A stretch of DNA of 64,000 nt from Mammaliicoccus sciuri (GCF_002901825.1 NZ_PPQD01000034.1:325755-389754); one strand, 5' to 3'; positions 1 to 9,207 are shown, counted from the first letter of the stretch. A program made the numbers and translations. The notes: generated from the sequence alone by a model not told the origin.

Positions 1-69
1 TGAACCACCAATCGTTAAATCCCCAACTTTAACAGGTCTCGTTTTCGTGCGATGAATGATTTCTGACAT
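1..69 (-). CDS. ispG: 4-hydroxy-3-methylbut-2-enyl-diphosphate synthase IspG, N-terminal fragment
   Basis: Only the first 23 codons lie in the window; the gene continues off the left edge. The start MSEIIHRTKTRPVKVGDLTI is the typical N-terminus of IspG (GcpE), the iron-sulfur enzyme that makes HMBPP from MEcPP in the MEP isoprenoid pathway. The ATG at 69 is preceded on the minus strand by an AAGGAG Shine-Dalgarno. S. aureus uses mevalonate and lacks this gene, so with dxs at 31707 it indicates the MEP route. Assignment rests on a short but distinctive stretch. Confidence 0.85.
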   Translation of the reverse strand, partial: MSEIIHRTKTRPVKVGDLTIGGS

Positions 70-101
70 GATAAGACTCCTTTGTTTAAATTTGCTAACC
101 T

Positions 102-857
102 TTACACTTTAGCAGATCTTTTTCCTTTAGGTAAATACATAGCAATCATAACAATGCTTAAAATGATTATACACCATGAAGCAATTATTAATAAAGGAAT
201 CACTGTAATCATTCCAAATAATAGTACTAAAGTCGGAAGCGTTATCACAAACGTCATCATTTTGAACCAAGTCATAAAGCGAGACTTTCTTCGTAAAATA
301 ATTCCCAATAAATGTCCAGCAAATGCCAGAATTCCAATTTTTATAGATAAGCTTAAGAATTGAATGAATAATAGAAAGACAACAATCAAACTTAAATAAA
401 AATATTTAGAATCATTAATCGTTTCAATAAACTTTATTAAATCATCTTGATCGGTAACAAGAGAGGATAGGGAACCATAGCTAATTTCTGTGTAGTCACT
501 ATAATTTGATATTTCAATATGATTTGGTTTAAACACGATTAAATGATGATCTTTCATCGCGAAATCATTAGATTTAGTAAATTCTATCGTTTGATGATTA
601 TTTAATTTGATAGATTTATCTTGGGATAAAATCATTTTGTTATGATCTATTTTAAAATCAGGAATCTCTGTCACTTCATCATTGACTAACGTTGATAAAT
701 TCTGAGTGATTTGTATGTATTGAATAGAATTTGGTATGATTAATATCAAACTTAATAATAATATATGAAGGAATATGTACCTTAACTTCGTAATTCTAAA
801 CATTGGATACTTACTAGGATGCTTAAATAACCTTTTAAGCTCATTTATATACTGCAT
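102..857 (-). CDS. DUF1189 family membrane protein
   Basis: A 251-aa protein resembling the DUF1189 family (B. subtilis YqgB type). It has an N-terminal hydrophobic segment at about residues 27-47, a soluble extracytoplasmic middle portion of about 100 residues, and three or four hydrophobic segments after residue 150, ending in a basic tail. Function is unknown. It lies 32 bp behind ispG in the same direction and is divergent from sodA, the same neighbourhood as in Bacillus. The start at 857 has an AGAGGTG ribosome binding site. Family call is from overall pattern, not from catalytic residues. Confidence 0.7.
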   Translation of the reverse strand: MQYINELKRLFKHPSKYPMFRITKLRYIFLHILLLSLILIIPNSIQYIQITQNLSTLVNDEVTEIPDFKIDHNKMILSQDKSIKLNNHQTIEFTKSNDFAMKDHHLIVFKPNHIEISNYSDYTEISYGSLSSLVTDQDDLIKFIETINDSKYFYLSLIVVFLLFIQFLSLSIKIGILAFAGHLLGIILRRKSRFMTWFKMMTFVITLPTLVLLFGMITVIPLLIIASWCIIILSIVMIAMYLPKGKRSAKV

Positions 858-958
858 AAATTCACCTCTTCTTCACTTAATAATAATGTTAAAAAACACC
901 TGTTGCAAGGCGATACATAAGAATTAAAAATTTTTTGATTATTTATTAAACAAATTAT

Positions 959-987
959 TTGTTATAAAACTTTAATCTTGATAAGAT
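959..987 (+). promoter_or_regulatory. sigma-A promoter of sodA
   Basis: TTGTTA (959-964), a 17-bp spacer and TAAGAT (982-987) form a good vegetative promoter about 35 bp ahead of the sodA start codon. No obvious PerR or Fur operator overlaps it. Confidence 0.65.
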
Positions 988-1021
988 AGGTATGTAAAAC
1001 AAATGAGGAGGATGATTTTTT

Positions 1022-1624
1022 ATGGCTTTTGAATTACCAAAATTACCATATGCGTATGATGCATTAGAACCACACATCGATAAAGAAACTATGGAGATTC
1101 ATCATACGAAACACCATAACACTTATGTAACAAAATTAAATGATGCAGTGAAAGGTACAGATTTAGAAAGCAAATCTATTGAAGATATTGTTAAAAACTT
1201 AAACTCTGTTCCTGATGATATCCGTACTGCAGTTCAAAACAATGGTGGCGGACATTATAATCATTCATTATTCTGGGAACTATTAACTCCAAACGCTTCT
1301 GAGCCTTCAGGAGAAGTTGTAGATGCAATTAGTTCTACATTTGGTTCATTAGACAAATTCAAAGAAGAATTTGCAGCTGCAGCAGCTGGCCGTTTTGGTT
1401 CAGGATGGGCATGGTTAGTTGTAGATAATGGCCAATTAGCGATTGTTTCAACTCCAAACCAAGATAACCCAATTTCAGAAGGTAAACTTCCAATTTTAGG
1501 TTTAGATGTTTGGGAACATGCTTACTACTTAAACTACCAAAACAGACGCCCAGATTACATTAATGCATTCTGGAACGTTGTAAATTGGGATAAAGTAAAC
1601 GAATTATACCAAGCTGCAAAATAA
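1022..1624 (+). CDS. sodA: superoxide dismutase, Mn/Fe type
   Basis: A 200-aa enzyme that dismutates superoxide to oxygen and hydrogen peroxide in the cytoplasm. The four metal ligands are visible: His27 (in MEIHHTKHH), His81 (HSLFWELL), and Asp162 and His166 (DVWEHAYY). Length is typical. The ATG at 1022 follows a strong GAGGAGGATG site. It is monocistronic, with its own promoter at 959-987 and a terminator at 1677-1728. The residues read here do not settle manganese versus iron preference. Confidence 0.97.
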   Translation: MAFELPKLPYAYDALEPHIDKETMEIHHTKHHNTYVTKLNDAVKGTDLESKSIEDIVKNLNSVPDDIRTAVQNNGGGHYNHSLFWELLTPNASEPSGEVVDAISSTFGSLDKFKEEFAAAAAGRFGSGWAWLVVDNGQLAIVSTPNQDNPISEGKLPILGLDVWEHAYYLNYQNRRPDYINAFWNVVNWDKVNELYQAAK

Positions 1625-1676
1625 TTCGTCTTTAAATTTGGATGACTGATTTATAAGACAATCATCCTAATGGGGT

Positions 1677-1728
1677 GGAGCAATGAAATCTTTTTATTTA
1701 AACGAGATTTCAGCTCCGCTCTTTTTTT
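1677..1728 (+). terminator. Rho-independent terminator of sodA
   Basis: GGAGC plus TGAAATCT (with an AA bulge) pairs with AGATTTCA plus GCTCC, followed by a run of seven T. A weaker hairpin (GGATGA/TCATCC, 1640-1667) sits just upstream. Confidence 0.8.
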
Positions 1729-1814
1729 ATAAAAATTTACCTATATCAATAGCAATGTAAGTCATAATAATATATGATGAGATTATTATAATAGAGTTAA
1801 AAAGGTAGGTTTAG

Positions 1815-3860
1815 TTGTTGAAACGAGTAAAAAAGAAATCAAAAGAAGAAGCATTTCGCCTATTAATGAATAAACGCGTAAGCCTAATATTGGCCGTTGT
1901 CGTGATTTTATTCTCTGTGCTCATTATGAGGTTAGGTTATTTACAAATTGTAAAAGGCGGAGAATACAAGCGAACGATAGATAGTACAGAATCGATTACA
2001 GTTAATGAATCGGTGCCAAGAGGCCGTATTTATGATAGAAATGGTAAAGTTTTAGTAGACAACGAGTCTAAAAAGGCAATTACATACACGAGAGATAGAA
2101 GAACAAGCCAAGATGATATTTTGAAAATCGCTGAAAAACTATCTCACTTAATGAAGATGGATACTTCAAACATTACAGAACGTGATAAGCAGGATTTTTG
2201 GATATTGAGAAATCAAGATGAAGTTCATAAGTTAATGAAAGATGAACAAGCTTTATTCTCTGATGGCAATATTAGTCAAGATGATTATGATAAAGCGTTA
2301 TACGACAAAGTAACATCTAAATATACAGATAAATTATCAAAAAAGGATTTGCAAATCCTTGCGATATTTAGAGAAATGAATTCTGGATCTCAACTGAGCC
2401 CTGTTGTTATAAAAAATGAAGGTGTTAAAAATGATGAGTATGCAGCTGTATCTCAACACTTATCAGAACTACCTGGCGTTAATACAACAATGGACTGGGA
2501 AAGACGTTATCCTTATGGTGACACGTTAAGAACTTTATTCGGAAATGTTTCAAGTAAAGAAGAAGGATTACCTAAAGAGTTAGTGAATGACTATCTTGCT
2601 AAAGGGTATTCTAGAAATGATAGAGTCGGTAAATCTTACTTAGAATATCAATATGAAGATATTTTAAAAGGCTCTAAGAAGAAAATGAAATATGTCACTG
2701 ATAAATCTGGGAAAATAACAAGTTCTGAAGTTATTTCACAAGGTTCACGTGGTAACGATTTAGTGTTAACTATCGATATAGACTTACAGAAAAAAGTTGA
2801 AGAATATATTGATAAGCACATTGAATCATTAAGAAGCAAAGGCGCTACAGATATGGACAGAGTTATGGTTGTTGTCCAAGATCCTAGAAATGGTGATGTA
2901 TTAGCAATGGCCGGACGTGATATTGACAAAAATGGTAAGATTACTGATAACCATATTGGTAACTTCACTAGTCAATATACAGTTGGTTCATCTGTTAAAG
3001 GTGCAACATTACTTACTGGTTATCAAAACGGCGTATTAAATGTTGGCGATACAATGGTCGATGAACCATTAAAATTTAGTGGTGGTTTAACAAAACGATC
3101 ATACTTTAACCAAAATGGCAGAAAAACGATTACTGATGCTGAAGCATTAATGCATTCATCAAACGTCTTTATGTATAAGACAGCATTGTTATTAGCTGGA
3201 TCTCCATATAGTAGTGGCATGTCACTACCATCTGATGTGGAACAAGCAGGTATTAAATTACGTAAAGGTTTAAATCAAGTTGGTTTAGGTGTTAAAACAG
3301 GTATTGATTTACCAAATGAATCAGCTGGACAAATTGAACCCATTAAAGATAACCCAGGTAACTACATTGATTTAGCAATTGGACAATTTGATACTTATAC
3401 ACCTATACAACTATCACAATATGTCGCTACTATTGCGAACGATGGGTATAGATTGAAACCACATTTAGCGAAAGAAATTAGAAACTCTACAAATGAAGAT
3501 TCGCTTGGACCTATTAAAAAGACATTTAAAGGTGAAGTGATGAATAAGGTTAATAATAGTGATAAAGAAATAAAACAAGTACAAAAAGGTTTCGATATGG
3601 CGTTTAATAAACCAGAAGGAACAGGGTATACAAGTTTTAATAAAACGGTCGTACGATCAGCTGGTAAAACAGGTACAGCAGAAGTATTCAAAGATGGTAA
3701 ACCAAAAGTAAATTCAACATATATTGGATATGCACCTGCTAAGAATCCTGAATTATCATTCTCAATCACTTATACAAATCAACCCGTACCAGAACCATGG
3801 TTACCAGGTGGGGATTTAGGTAGAGATATTATTAACTATTATTTTAAAGATAGAAAATAA
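1815..3860 (+). CDS. pbp3: class B penicillin-binding protein (transpeptidase), PBP3-like
   Basis: A 681-aa monofunctional transpeptidase that cross-links peptidoglycan at the outer face of the membrane. One N-terminal anchor (about residues 24-45) is followed by the PBP dimerisation region (VPRGRIYDRNG) and the transpeptidase domain. Active-site motifs are all present: S392-S-V-K395, S448-S-N450 and K618-T-G620. The start is a TTG at 1815 behind AAGGTAGG; a second TTG follows at once. The position next to sodA matches S. aureus pbp3 and B. subtilis pbpA. The active site shows nothing unusual suggesting beta-lactam resistance. Confidence 0.93.
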   Translation: MLKRVKKKSKEEAFRLLMNKRVSLILAVVVILFSVLIMRLGYLQIVKGGEYKRTIDSTESITVNESVPRGRIYDRNGKVLVDNESKKAITYTRDRRTSQDDILKIAEKLSHLMKMDTSNITERDKQDFWILRNQDEVHKLMKDEQALFSDGNISQDDYDKALYDKVTSKYTDKLSKKDLQILAIFREMNSGSQLSPVVIKNEGVKNDEYAAVSQHLSELPGVNTTMDWERRYPYGDTLRTLFGNVSSKEEGLPKELVNDYLAKGYSRNDRVGKSYLEYQYEDILKGSKKKMKYVTDKSGKITSSEVISQGSRGNDLVLTIDIDLQKKVEEYIDKHIESLRSKGATDMDRVMVVVQDPRNGDVLAMAGRDIDKNGKITDNHIGNFTSQYTVGSSVKGATLLTGYQNGVLNVGDTMVDEPLKFSGGLTKRSYFNQNGRKTITDAEALMHSSNVFMYKTALLLAGSPYSSGMSLPSDVEQAGIKLRKGLNQVGLGVKTGIDLPNESAGQIEPIKDNPGNYIDLAIGQFDTYTPIQLSQYVATIANDGYRLKPHLAKEIRNSTNEDSLGPIKKTFKGEVMNKVNNSDKEIKQVQKGFDMAFNKPEGTGYTSFNKTVVRSAGKTGTAEVFKDGKPKVNSTYIGYAPAKNPELSFSITYTNQPVPEPWLPGGDLGRDIINYYFKDRK

Positions 3861-3885
3861 CTCAATATAAAGATTGAATCAATAT

Positions 3886-3935
3886 AACATCTCATTTTAC
3901 TGATTAATTCAGTAGAAATGAGGTGTTATTTTTTA
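3886..3935 (+). terminator. terminator of pbp3
   Basis: A long hairpin: AACATCTCATTT and an inner TACTGA pair with TTCAGTA and AAATGAGGTGTT (one mismatch and a bulge), followed by a T-rich run. Confidence 0.75.
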
Positions 3936-3985
3936 TGTGTGAATTTATTTTTGAATAGTTTGAGATTTAGTGAAGTACATAGATT

Positions 3986-4081
3986 ACGATTTTGTTTGTG
4001 CATGTTTGCCTAGGGTATGGCTTGAGCCTGTAGTCCCTCGCTCATACGATTCCCTCAGGCGTCAGCACTTCACAAAATCGT
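3986..4081. repeat. 96-bp nested-palindrome intergenic element
   Basis: Terminal 10-bp inverted repeats ACGATTTTGT (3986-3995) and ACAAAATCGT (4072-4081) enclose three further nested pairings: GTGC/GCAC (3998-4001, 4065-4068), GCCTAGGG/CCCTCAGGC (4008-4015, 4052-4060, one bulge) and TGAGC/GCTCA (4023-4027, 4040-4044). The interior is clearly richer in G+C than its surroundings. It could be a structured RNA, a miniature mobile element or a protein-binding palindrome; no open reading frame is evident. It directly precedes the 40-bp repeat array. Confidence 0.6.
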
Positions 4082-4100
4082 TTTATAGATATGATTAGTT

Positions 4101-4420
4101 ACAAATCTCCCGAGTTTTGTAACTAAGGAGCCTCTTATTAACAGTTCTCCTGAGTTTTGTAACTATGTGGGCTCTTATTAACAAATCTACCGAGTTTTGT
4201 AACTAAGGAGCCTCTTATTAACAGTTCTCCTGAGTTTTGTAACTATATGGGCTCTTATTAACAAATCTACCGAGTTTTGTAACTAAGGAGGCTCTTATTA
4301 ACAGTTCTCCTGAGTTTTGTAACTATGTGGGATCTTATTAACAAATCTCCCGACTTTTGTAACTAAGGCAGCCCATAGTAACAGTTCTCCCGAGTTTTGT
4401 AACTACTGTCCCCTTATTAA
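4101..4420. repeat. tandem array of eight 40-bp units in alternating A/B forms
   Basis: Units start at 4101, 4141, 4181, 4221, 4261, 4301, 4341 and 4381. All share a core GAGTTTTGTAACTA (one unit has GACTTTTG). Odd units begin ACAAATCT and even units ACAGTTCT, so the higher-order period is 80 bp. The first unit contains an imperfect dyad (AGTTACAAA ... TTTGTAACT, 4096-4123) around CTCCCGAG. The last two units are the most diverged. There are no unique spacers, so it is not a CRISPR array, and it does not encode a plausible protein. It fills most of the pbp3-pstS gap. Confidence 0.9.
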
Positions 4421-4467
4421 AAACCATTCTCTTTATTTTTCACATTTTAAACCGTTTTCATAGGAAG

Positions 4468-4506
4468 TTAACACAAAATTTACATTCAATTTATTTGTAC
4501 TTAATA
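4468..4506 (+). promoter_or_regulatory. PhoP-binding Pho box of the pst operon
   Basis: Four direct repeats at an exact 11-bp period: TTAACA (4468), TTTACA (4479), TTTATT (4490) and TTAATA (4501). This is the arrangement described for PhoP-activated promoters in Bacillus. It ends about 60 bp before pstS. Phosphate-starvation induction is inferred; no phoPR gene is in the window. Confidence 0.75.
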
Positions 4507-4567
4507 AAGAAATTGTAAAGTGAAGATGTAATAAAGATTAAGGCGATATTAATTAGGAGGATTTAAC

Positions 4568-5518
4568 ATGAAAAAGTGGCAATTAATCGGATCAACAACA
4601 GCTTTAAGTTCTGTACTTTTATTAGGAGCTTGTGGTGGGGCAGCTGAAAAATCTAGTTCCGGGGATACTAAATCTTCAGATGATAAAAAATTAAGTGGTG
4701 AAGTTAAAGGTGATGGTTCATCAACAGTTGCACCAGTTATGGAAAAAATAAACGAAGACTTCTCAGCAGAGCAACCTGATGTTTCAGTTTCAATTGGTGT
4801 ATCAGGAACTGGTGGCGGTTTTGAAAAATTCATAGCGGGAGAAACAGACTTTTCAAATGCTTCTAGAGATATTAAAGATGAAGAAAAAGAAAAATTAAAA
4901 AATGCTAAAATAGAATACACTGAGTTTAAGGTTGCTCAAGATGGTTTAACAGTAGCTGTTAACAAAGATAATGACTTTGTTGATGAGTTAAGTATGGATG
5001 AATTAGCAAAAATTTATAGCGGCAAAGCAAAAACATGGAAAGATGTTAATTCAAAATTCCCTGATAAAAAGATCAAAGCATTTTCACCAGACCAATCACA
5101 TGGTACTTACGACTTCTTTAGTGAAGAAGTATTAGATGAAAAAGATTTACAATCTGAGAAAAATGCTGACACGAATGTCATCGTTAAATCTGTCCAAGAT
5201 AATAAAGATTCAATCGGATTCTTTGGATATAACTTCTATCAAGAAAATAAAGATTCACTTAAAGCAGTGAAGATTAAAGATGATGGAAAAGCAATAGAAC
5301 CTACAGATAAAACAGTAAATGATGGTAGCTATCCTTTAAGTAGACCGTTATTCGTATATGCGAAAAATAAATCTCTAGAAGATAATGATGCGTTTTATGG
5401 ATTTATGGAATATGTAATTGATAACTCAGCAGATGCTGCAAAAGACGCTGGTTATGTTCCATTGAAAGATGATGAGTATAAAGAAGATAAAGAAACGTTA
5501 GAAAAATTTAAAAAATAA
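4568..5518 (+). CDS. pstS: phosphate ABC transporter substrate-binding lipoprotein PstS
   Basis: A 316-aa lipoprotein that captures phosphate outside the membrane and passes it to PstC/PstA. The lipobox LLGAC puts the lipidated cysteine at residue 22, followed by a Ser/Asp/Lys-rich linker. The phosphate-binding motifs [19 protein letters not shown] and [10 protein letters not shown] are visible. The ATG has a strong AGGAGG site. First gene of pstSCAB-phoU, behind a Pho box. A hairpin after the stop probably lets pstS be expressed more than the downstream genes. Confidence 0.96.
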   Translation: MKKWQLIGSTTALSSVLLLGACGGAAEKSSSGDTKSSDDKKLSGEVKGDGSSTVAPVMEKINEDFSAEQPDVSVSIGVSGTGGGFEKFIAGETDFSNASRDIKDEEKEKLKNAKIEYTEFKVAQDGLTVAVNKDNDFVDELSMDELAKIYSGKAKTWKDVNSKFPDKKIKAFSPDQSHGTYDFFSEEVLDEKDLQSEKNADTNVIVKSVQDNKDSIGFFGYNFYQENKDSLKAVKIKDDGKAIEPTDKTVNDGSYPLSRPLFVYAKNKSLEDNDAFYGFMEYVIDNSADAAKDAGYVPLKDDEYKEDKETLEKFKK

Positions 5519-5538
5519 TCATTAATAAATTAAAGCAG

Positions 5539-5563
5539 AGGGCGGTCAGTAATCGCCCTTTTT
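5539..5563 (+). terminator. intercistronic hairpin between pstS and pstC
   Basis: AGGGCG pairs with CGCCCT across a 9-nt loop and is followed by a short T run. It is probably an attenuator or mRNA 3'-end stabiliser that raises PstS over the other subunits. Confidence 0.6.
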
Positions 5564-5584
5564 CAAAATGAAGGAGTTATTTTT

Positions 5585-6514
5585 ATGAAACAACAAACTT
5601 CAGTACAAGAATTGATTAAGCAAAATAACAATAATAAAGGTAAAGTCTTTGCGGATAAAGCTGTTCCCATTATTTTATTGTTAATCGCTTCGGTTTCTGT
5701 ACTTACAACAATCGGGATATTATTCACACTTGTAACTGAAACAGCAACGTTTTTCACAAGAGTGAATCCATTTGAATTTTTATTTACGAAAGACTGGGCA
5801 CCTTTTTCATCTGATCCTAAATACGGTATTTTCGCACTTATATTAGGTACGTTGAAAGTTACAGCGGTAGCGACAATCTTTGCTGTTCCAGTTGGATTAG
5901 GTGCAGCACTATACTTGAGTGAGTATGCCTCTGATAGATCAAGAAGAATTATTAAACCTATTCTTGAAATATTAGCTGGTATACCAACAATTGTTTACGG
6001 ATTTTTCGCTTTAACATTTGTAACACCAATTTTAAGAGGTATATTCCCGGATTTAGGAAGCTTTAACTCTATTAGTCCAGGTTTAGTCGTGGGGGTCATG
6101 ATTATACCGATGATTACGAGTATGAGTGAAGACGCTATGAGTTCGGTACCAGATTCAATTAAAGAAGGTGCACTGGGATTAGGTGCAACTAAGTTTGAAC
6201 TTGCAACTAAAATTGTATTTCCTGCTGCTTTATCCGGTATCATCGCATCTGTTGTATTAGCGATATCAAGAGCAATAGGTGAAACAATGATTGTATCTTT
6301 AGCGGCAGGTAGTACACCTGATTCGAGCTTTAGCCTAATAGGATCTATTCAAACAATGACTGGATTCATTGTCCAAGTTGCTACTGGAGATGCGACTTAC
6401 GGATCTGATATTTATTACAGTATTTATGCTGTAGGTTTCACATTGTTTATATTCACATTTATTATGAATATTATTTCACAATGGATTACTAAACGATTTA
6501 GAGAGGAGTATTAA
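5585..6514 (+). CDS. pstC: phosphate ABC transporter permease PstC
   Basis: A 309-aa inner-membrane permease with about six hydrophobic segments. It carries the ABC-transporter EAA-type loop (KEGALGLGATKFEL) that contacts the PstB ATPase. It pairs with PstA to form the phosphate channel. The ATG at 5585 follows AAGGAG. One base separates it from pstA, consistent with coupled translation in the pst operon. Confidence 0.95.
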   Translation: MKQQTSVQELIKQNNNNKGKVFADKAVPIILLLIASVSVLTTIGILFTLVTETATFFTRVNPFEFLFTKDWAPFSSDPKYGIFALILGTLKVTAVATIFAVPVGLGAALYLSEYASDRSRRIIKPILEILAGIPTIVYGFFALTFVTPILRGIFPDLGSFNSISPGLVVGVMIIPMITSMSEDAMSSVPDSIKEGALGLGATKFELATKIVFPAALSGIIASVVLAISRAIGETMIVSLAAGSTPDSSFSLIGSIQTMTGFIVQVATGDATYGSDIYYSIYAVGFTLFIFTFIMNIISQWITKRFREEY

Positions 6515-6515
6515 T

Positions 6516-7418
6516 ATGTCAGAGGTTAATTTAGTTGATCAAACCGTCGTTCGTAAAAAGCTACCGACAAGATTAATGAAAAATAAAGTCATTAAATCAA
6601 TATTTTTCGTTTGTACATTAATTGGCTTAATCGTATTAGCTATTTTGCTATTTGACATATTTAGAAAAGGTATTCCTTATCTAAATACAGATTTCTTTAC
6701 AAACTTCTCATCTACATCACCTGAACGTGCAGGTATTAAAGGTGCTTTAATCGGTACACTATGGCTCATGATGACGATAGCACCTATATCTATCATACTA
6801 GGTGTTGGTACTGCTATTTACATGGTTGAATATGCAAAAGAAAACTGGTTTACGAAATTTATAAGAGTCAATATTTCAAATTTAGCAGGTGTTCCATCAG
6901 TAGTATTTGGTTTATTAGGATTAACAATATTTGTACGTGGTGCAGGTATCGAAAATTTATCACTAGGTAAGACAGTTATTGCTGCAGCATTAACGATGTC
7001 GTTAATGATATTACCAATTATTATTGTAGCAAGTCAGGAAGCAATTAAAGCTGTCCCATCTTCTATTAGAGAAGCATCATTAGGATTAGGTGGTACTAAA
7101 TGGCAAACGATTAAAAATATTGTATTACCGGCTTCAATACCTGGTATTTTAACAGGGACGATTCTTGCACTATCAAGAGCACTTGGAGAAACTGCACCAC
7201 TTGTTGTAATCGGTATTCCTGCAATATTGATGAAAACACCAAACAGTATATTTGAATCTTTCCAAGCTTTACCTATGCAAATATACAACTGGGCTAAATT
7301 GCCACAGGCAGAATTTCAATTTGTTTCGTCAGCAGCAATTATCGTATTACTCGTAATTTTAATTCTTATGAACTCAATCGCAATCTATATTAGAAACAAA
7401 TATCAAAGAAAATTATAA
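6516..7418 (+). CDS. pstA: phosphate ABC transporter permease PstA
   Basis: A 300-aa permease, second half of the phosphate channel. It has about six membrane segments and the cytoplasmic loop REASLGLGGTKWQT that docks on PstB. The GAGGAG site sits inside the end of pstC. The gene order pstC-pstA-pstB is standard. Nothing unusual in length or motifs. Confidence 0.95.
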   Translation: MSEVNLVDQTVVRKKLPTRLMKNKVIKSIFFVCTLIGLIVLAILLFDIFRKGIPYLNTDFFTNFSSTSPERAGIKGALIGTLWLMMTIAPISIILGVGTAIYMVEYAKENWFTKFIRVNISNLAGVPSVVFGLLGLTIFVRGAGIENLSLGKTVIAAALTMSLMILPIIIVASQEAIKAVPSSIREASLGLGGTKWQTIKNIVLPASIPGILTGTILALSRALGETAPLVVIGIPAILMKTPNSIFESFQALPMQIYNWAKLPQAEFQFVSSAAIIVLLVILILMNSIAIYIRNKYQRKL

Positions 7419-7445
7419 TAATCAAAATGAAGAGGGGTCATAATT

Positions 7446-8285
7446 ATGACAGACGTAAAAATTAGAGATTTATCTCAAAATATACCTTCAAATGAGATGA
7501 CAGCAAATCAACAAATAGCAGTAGAAGATAAAAATATTGTTTATAAAACGAATAATTTAGATTTATGGTATGGAGATTTTCATGCGCTTAAAAATATAAA
7601 TTTAGATATTACAGAAAATGAAGTGACTGCAATTATTGGGCCATCAGGTTGTGGTAAATCAACTTATATTAAAACATTAAATAGAATGATTGAATTAATT
7701 CCAAGTGTTAAAACATCAGGAGAGATCATTTATAGAGATAAAAACATTTTCGACAAAAAGTATAGTGTTGAAGAATTAAGAACGAATGTTGGTATGGTTT
7801 TCCAAAAACCAAATCCATTCCCAAAATCCATATATGACAACATTACTTATGGACCAAGAATTCATGGTATTACGGATAAAAAGGTACTAGATGAAATCGT
7901 TGAACGTTCATTAAAAGGTGCAGCTATTTGGGATGAATGTAAAGATAGACTAGATAAGAATGCATACGGATTATCTGGTGGGCAACAGCAAAGAATTTGT
8001 ATAGCGAGATGTTTAGCAATTGAACCAGATGTTATTTTAATGGATGAGCCAACTTCAGCGCTAGATCCTATTTCAACACTAAAAGTAGAAGAACTTGTGC
8101 AAGAATTAAAAACTAAATACTCAATCATTATCGTGACACATAACATGCAACAAGCAGCTAGAATTTCTGATAAAACAGCGTTCTTCCTAAACGGTTATGT
8201 AAATGAGTTCGATCAAACAGATAAAATATTCTCTAACCCAACAGATAAGAAAACTGAAGACTATATTTCAGGGAGATTTGGATAA
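7446..8285 (+). CDS. pstB: phosphate ABC transporter ATP-binding protein PstB
   Basis: A 279-aa ATPase that powers phosphate import. Walker A is GPSGCGKST, the Q-loop is near VFQKPNPFP, the signature is LSGGQQQR, Walker B is [13 protein letters not shown], and the switch His is in IVTHNM. It has a roughly 30-residue N-terminal extension before the core. Only one pstB copy is present, where B. subtilis has two. phoU follows after one base. Confidence 0.96.
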   Translation: MTDVKIRDLSQNIPSNEMTANQQIAVEDKNIVYKTNNLDLWYGDFHALKNINLDITENEVTAIIGPSGCGKSTYIKTLNRMIELIPSVKTSGEIIYRDKNIFDKKYSVEELRTNVGMVFQKPNPFPKSIYDNITYGPRIHGITDKKVLDEIVERSLKGAAIWDECKDRLDKNAYGLSGGQQQRICIARCLAIEPDVILMDEPTSALDPISTLKVEELVQELKTKYSIIIVTHNMQQAARISDKTAFFLNGYVNEFDQTDKIFSNPTDKKTEDYISGRFG

Positions 8286-8286
8286 T

Positions 8287-8934
8287 ATGGTTATTAGAGA
8301 AAAATATGAAGATGAATTAAACTCACTCATTAATGATTTGTTTGTGTTGGGTAAAGAAGTATACTTTATGATAGAACAATCTATATCTGTATTGAGCGAT
8401 GAAGATAGAAACAATGCTCGTAATTTAATCAAATACGATAAAAAAATAAACCAAATGGAATATGACATTAATGAAAAAGTGGTTATGCTAATAACAAAGC
8501 AACAACCTATAGCGACAGATCTTCGTGTTATGATCTCAGGTTTAAAAATCGCTTCTGAATTAGAACGAATGGCTGACAATTCTACTAATATTGCTCAAAT
8601 CAGAAAAAGAGTTAAAATAACAGATTATTTTATACTAACGAGATTAAAAACAATGGGTAAATTGGCAATGTTAATGCTAAAAGATTTAGAAGCAGCAGTT
8701 AATGACAAAGATATCTTGTTGATAAAAGAAATTATTGATCGTGACAATGATATTGATGATTTATATCGCGAGATTAGTAATACGACATATTTAATCGATA
8801 ACGATCCATTTATTTCTGCTCAAGCTCATCTTGCTGCAAGATACTTAGAACGAATCGGCGACCATATCACGAATATATGTGAAAGTTGCTATTATTATAT
8901 AACTGGTGAACACTATGAACCTATTGAAAAATAG
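8287..8934 (+). CDS. phoU: phosphate signalling/transport regulator PhoU
   Basis: A 215-aa all-helical protein made of two PhoU repeats. The metal-binding ExxxD-type motifs are seen at ASELERMADNSTNI and AARYLERIGDHITNI, one per repeat. PhoU dampens phosphate uptake and Pho signalling through PstB and the PhoR-type kinase. I chose the ATG at 8287, just after the pstB stop and behind GGGAG; an upstream in-frame start would overlap pstB by over 80 bp and add a non-family N-terminus. Last gene of the pst operon. Confidence 0.93.
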   Translation: MVIREKYEDELNSLINDLFVLGKEVYFMIEQSISVLSDEDRNNARNLIKYDKKINQMEYDINEKVVMLITKQQPIATDLRVMISGLKIASELERMADNSTNIAQIRKRVKITDYFILTRLKTMGKLAMLMLKDLEAAVNDKDILLIKEIIDRDNDIDDLYREISNTTYLIDNDPFISAQAHLAARYLERIGDHITNICESCYYYITGEHYEPIEK

Positions 8935-9010
8935 TACTGGAATTATATAAGCATAGATGGTATTATAATAAGGTCGTATATTAATTGAAATAAGAATAGG
9001 AGGGTTCATC

Positions 9011-9160
9011 ATGCGCGTAAATGTAACTTTAGCATGTACTGATTGTGGTGAAAGAAACTACATCTCTAAAAAGAATAAACGTAACAACCCAGAGCGTATT
9101 GAAATGAAAAAATATTGTGCTCGTGACGGTAAACACACTCTTCATAGAGAAACAAAATAA
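9011..9160 (+). CDS. rpmG: 50S ribosomal protein L33
   Basis: A 49-aa ribosomal protein starting [20 protein letters not shown], with the family ending TLHRETK. The ATG follows AGGAGGG. Three zinc-ribbon cysteines are present (Cys9, Cys12, Cys36) but the fourth position is Asp39, so zinc binding may be weakened or lost. A TATAAT element at 8964-8969 and a terminator at 9171-9207 suggest a monocistronic unit, as in related genomes between the pst/pbp region and fthC. Confidence 0.95.
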   Translation: MRVNVTLACTDCGERNYISKKNKRNNPERIEMKKYCARDGKHTLHRETK

Positions 9161-9170
9161 TAAAACGAAT

Positions 9171-9207
9171 AAAAACACATTCCATTATACGGGAATGTGT
9201 TTTTTTA
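9171..9207 (+). terminator. terminator of rpmG
   Basis: AAAAACACATTCC pairs with GGAATGTGTTTTT and runs into seven or more T. Confidence 0.85.

Noticed and set aside
2648-2968. Open frame on the minus strand inside pbp3 (and similar antisense frames in pstC, pstA, bkdB, gnd, zwf)
   Set aside because: They lie wholly inside well-supported genes in other frames, have no ribosome binding sites and no recognisable motifs.
1815-3860. Acquired low-affinity PBP2a (mecA-like)
   Set aside because: Location beside sodA and overall similarity are those of native PBP3; there is no mec-type regulator or cassette sequence around it.
4101-4420. CRISPR array
   Set aside because: Units are contiguous with no unique spacers, alternate between two related forms, and no cas gene is nearby.
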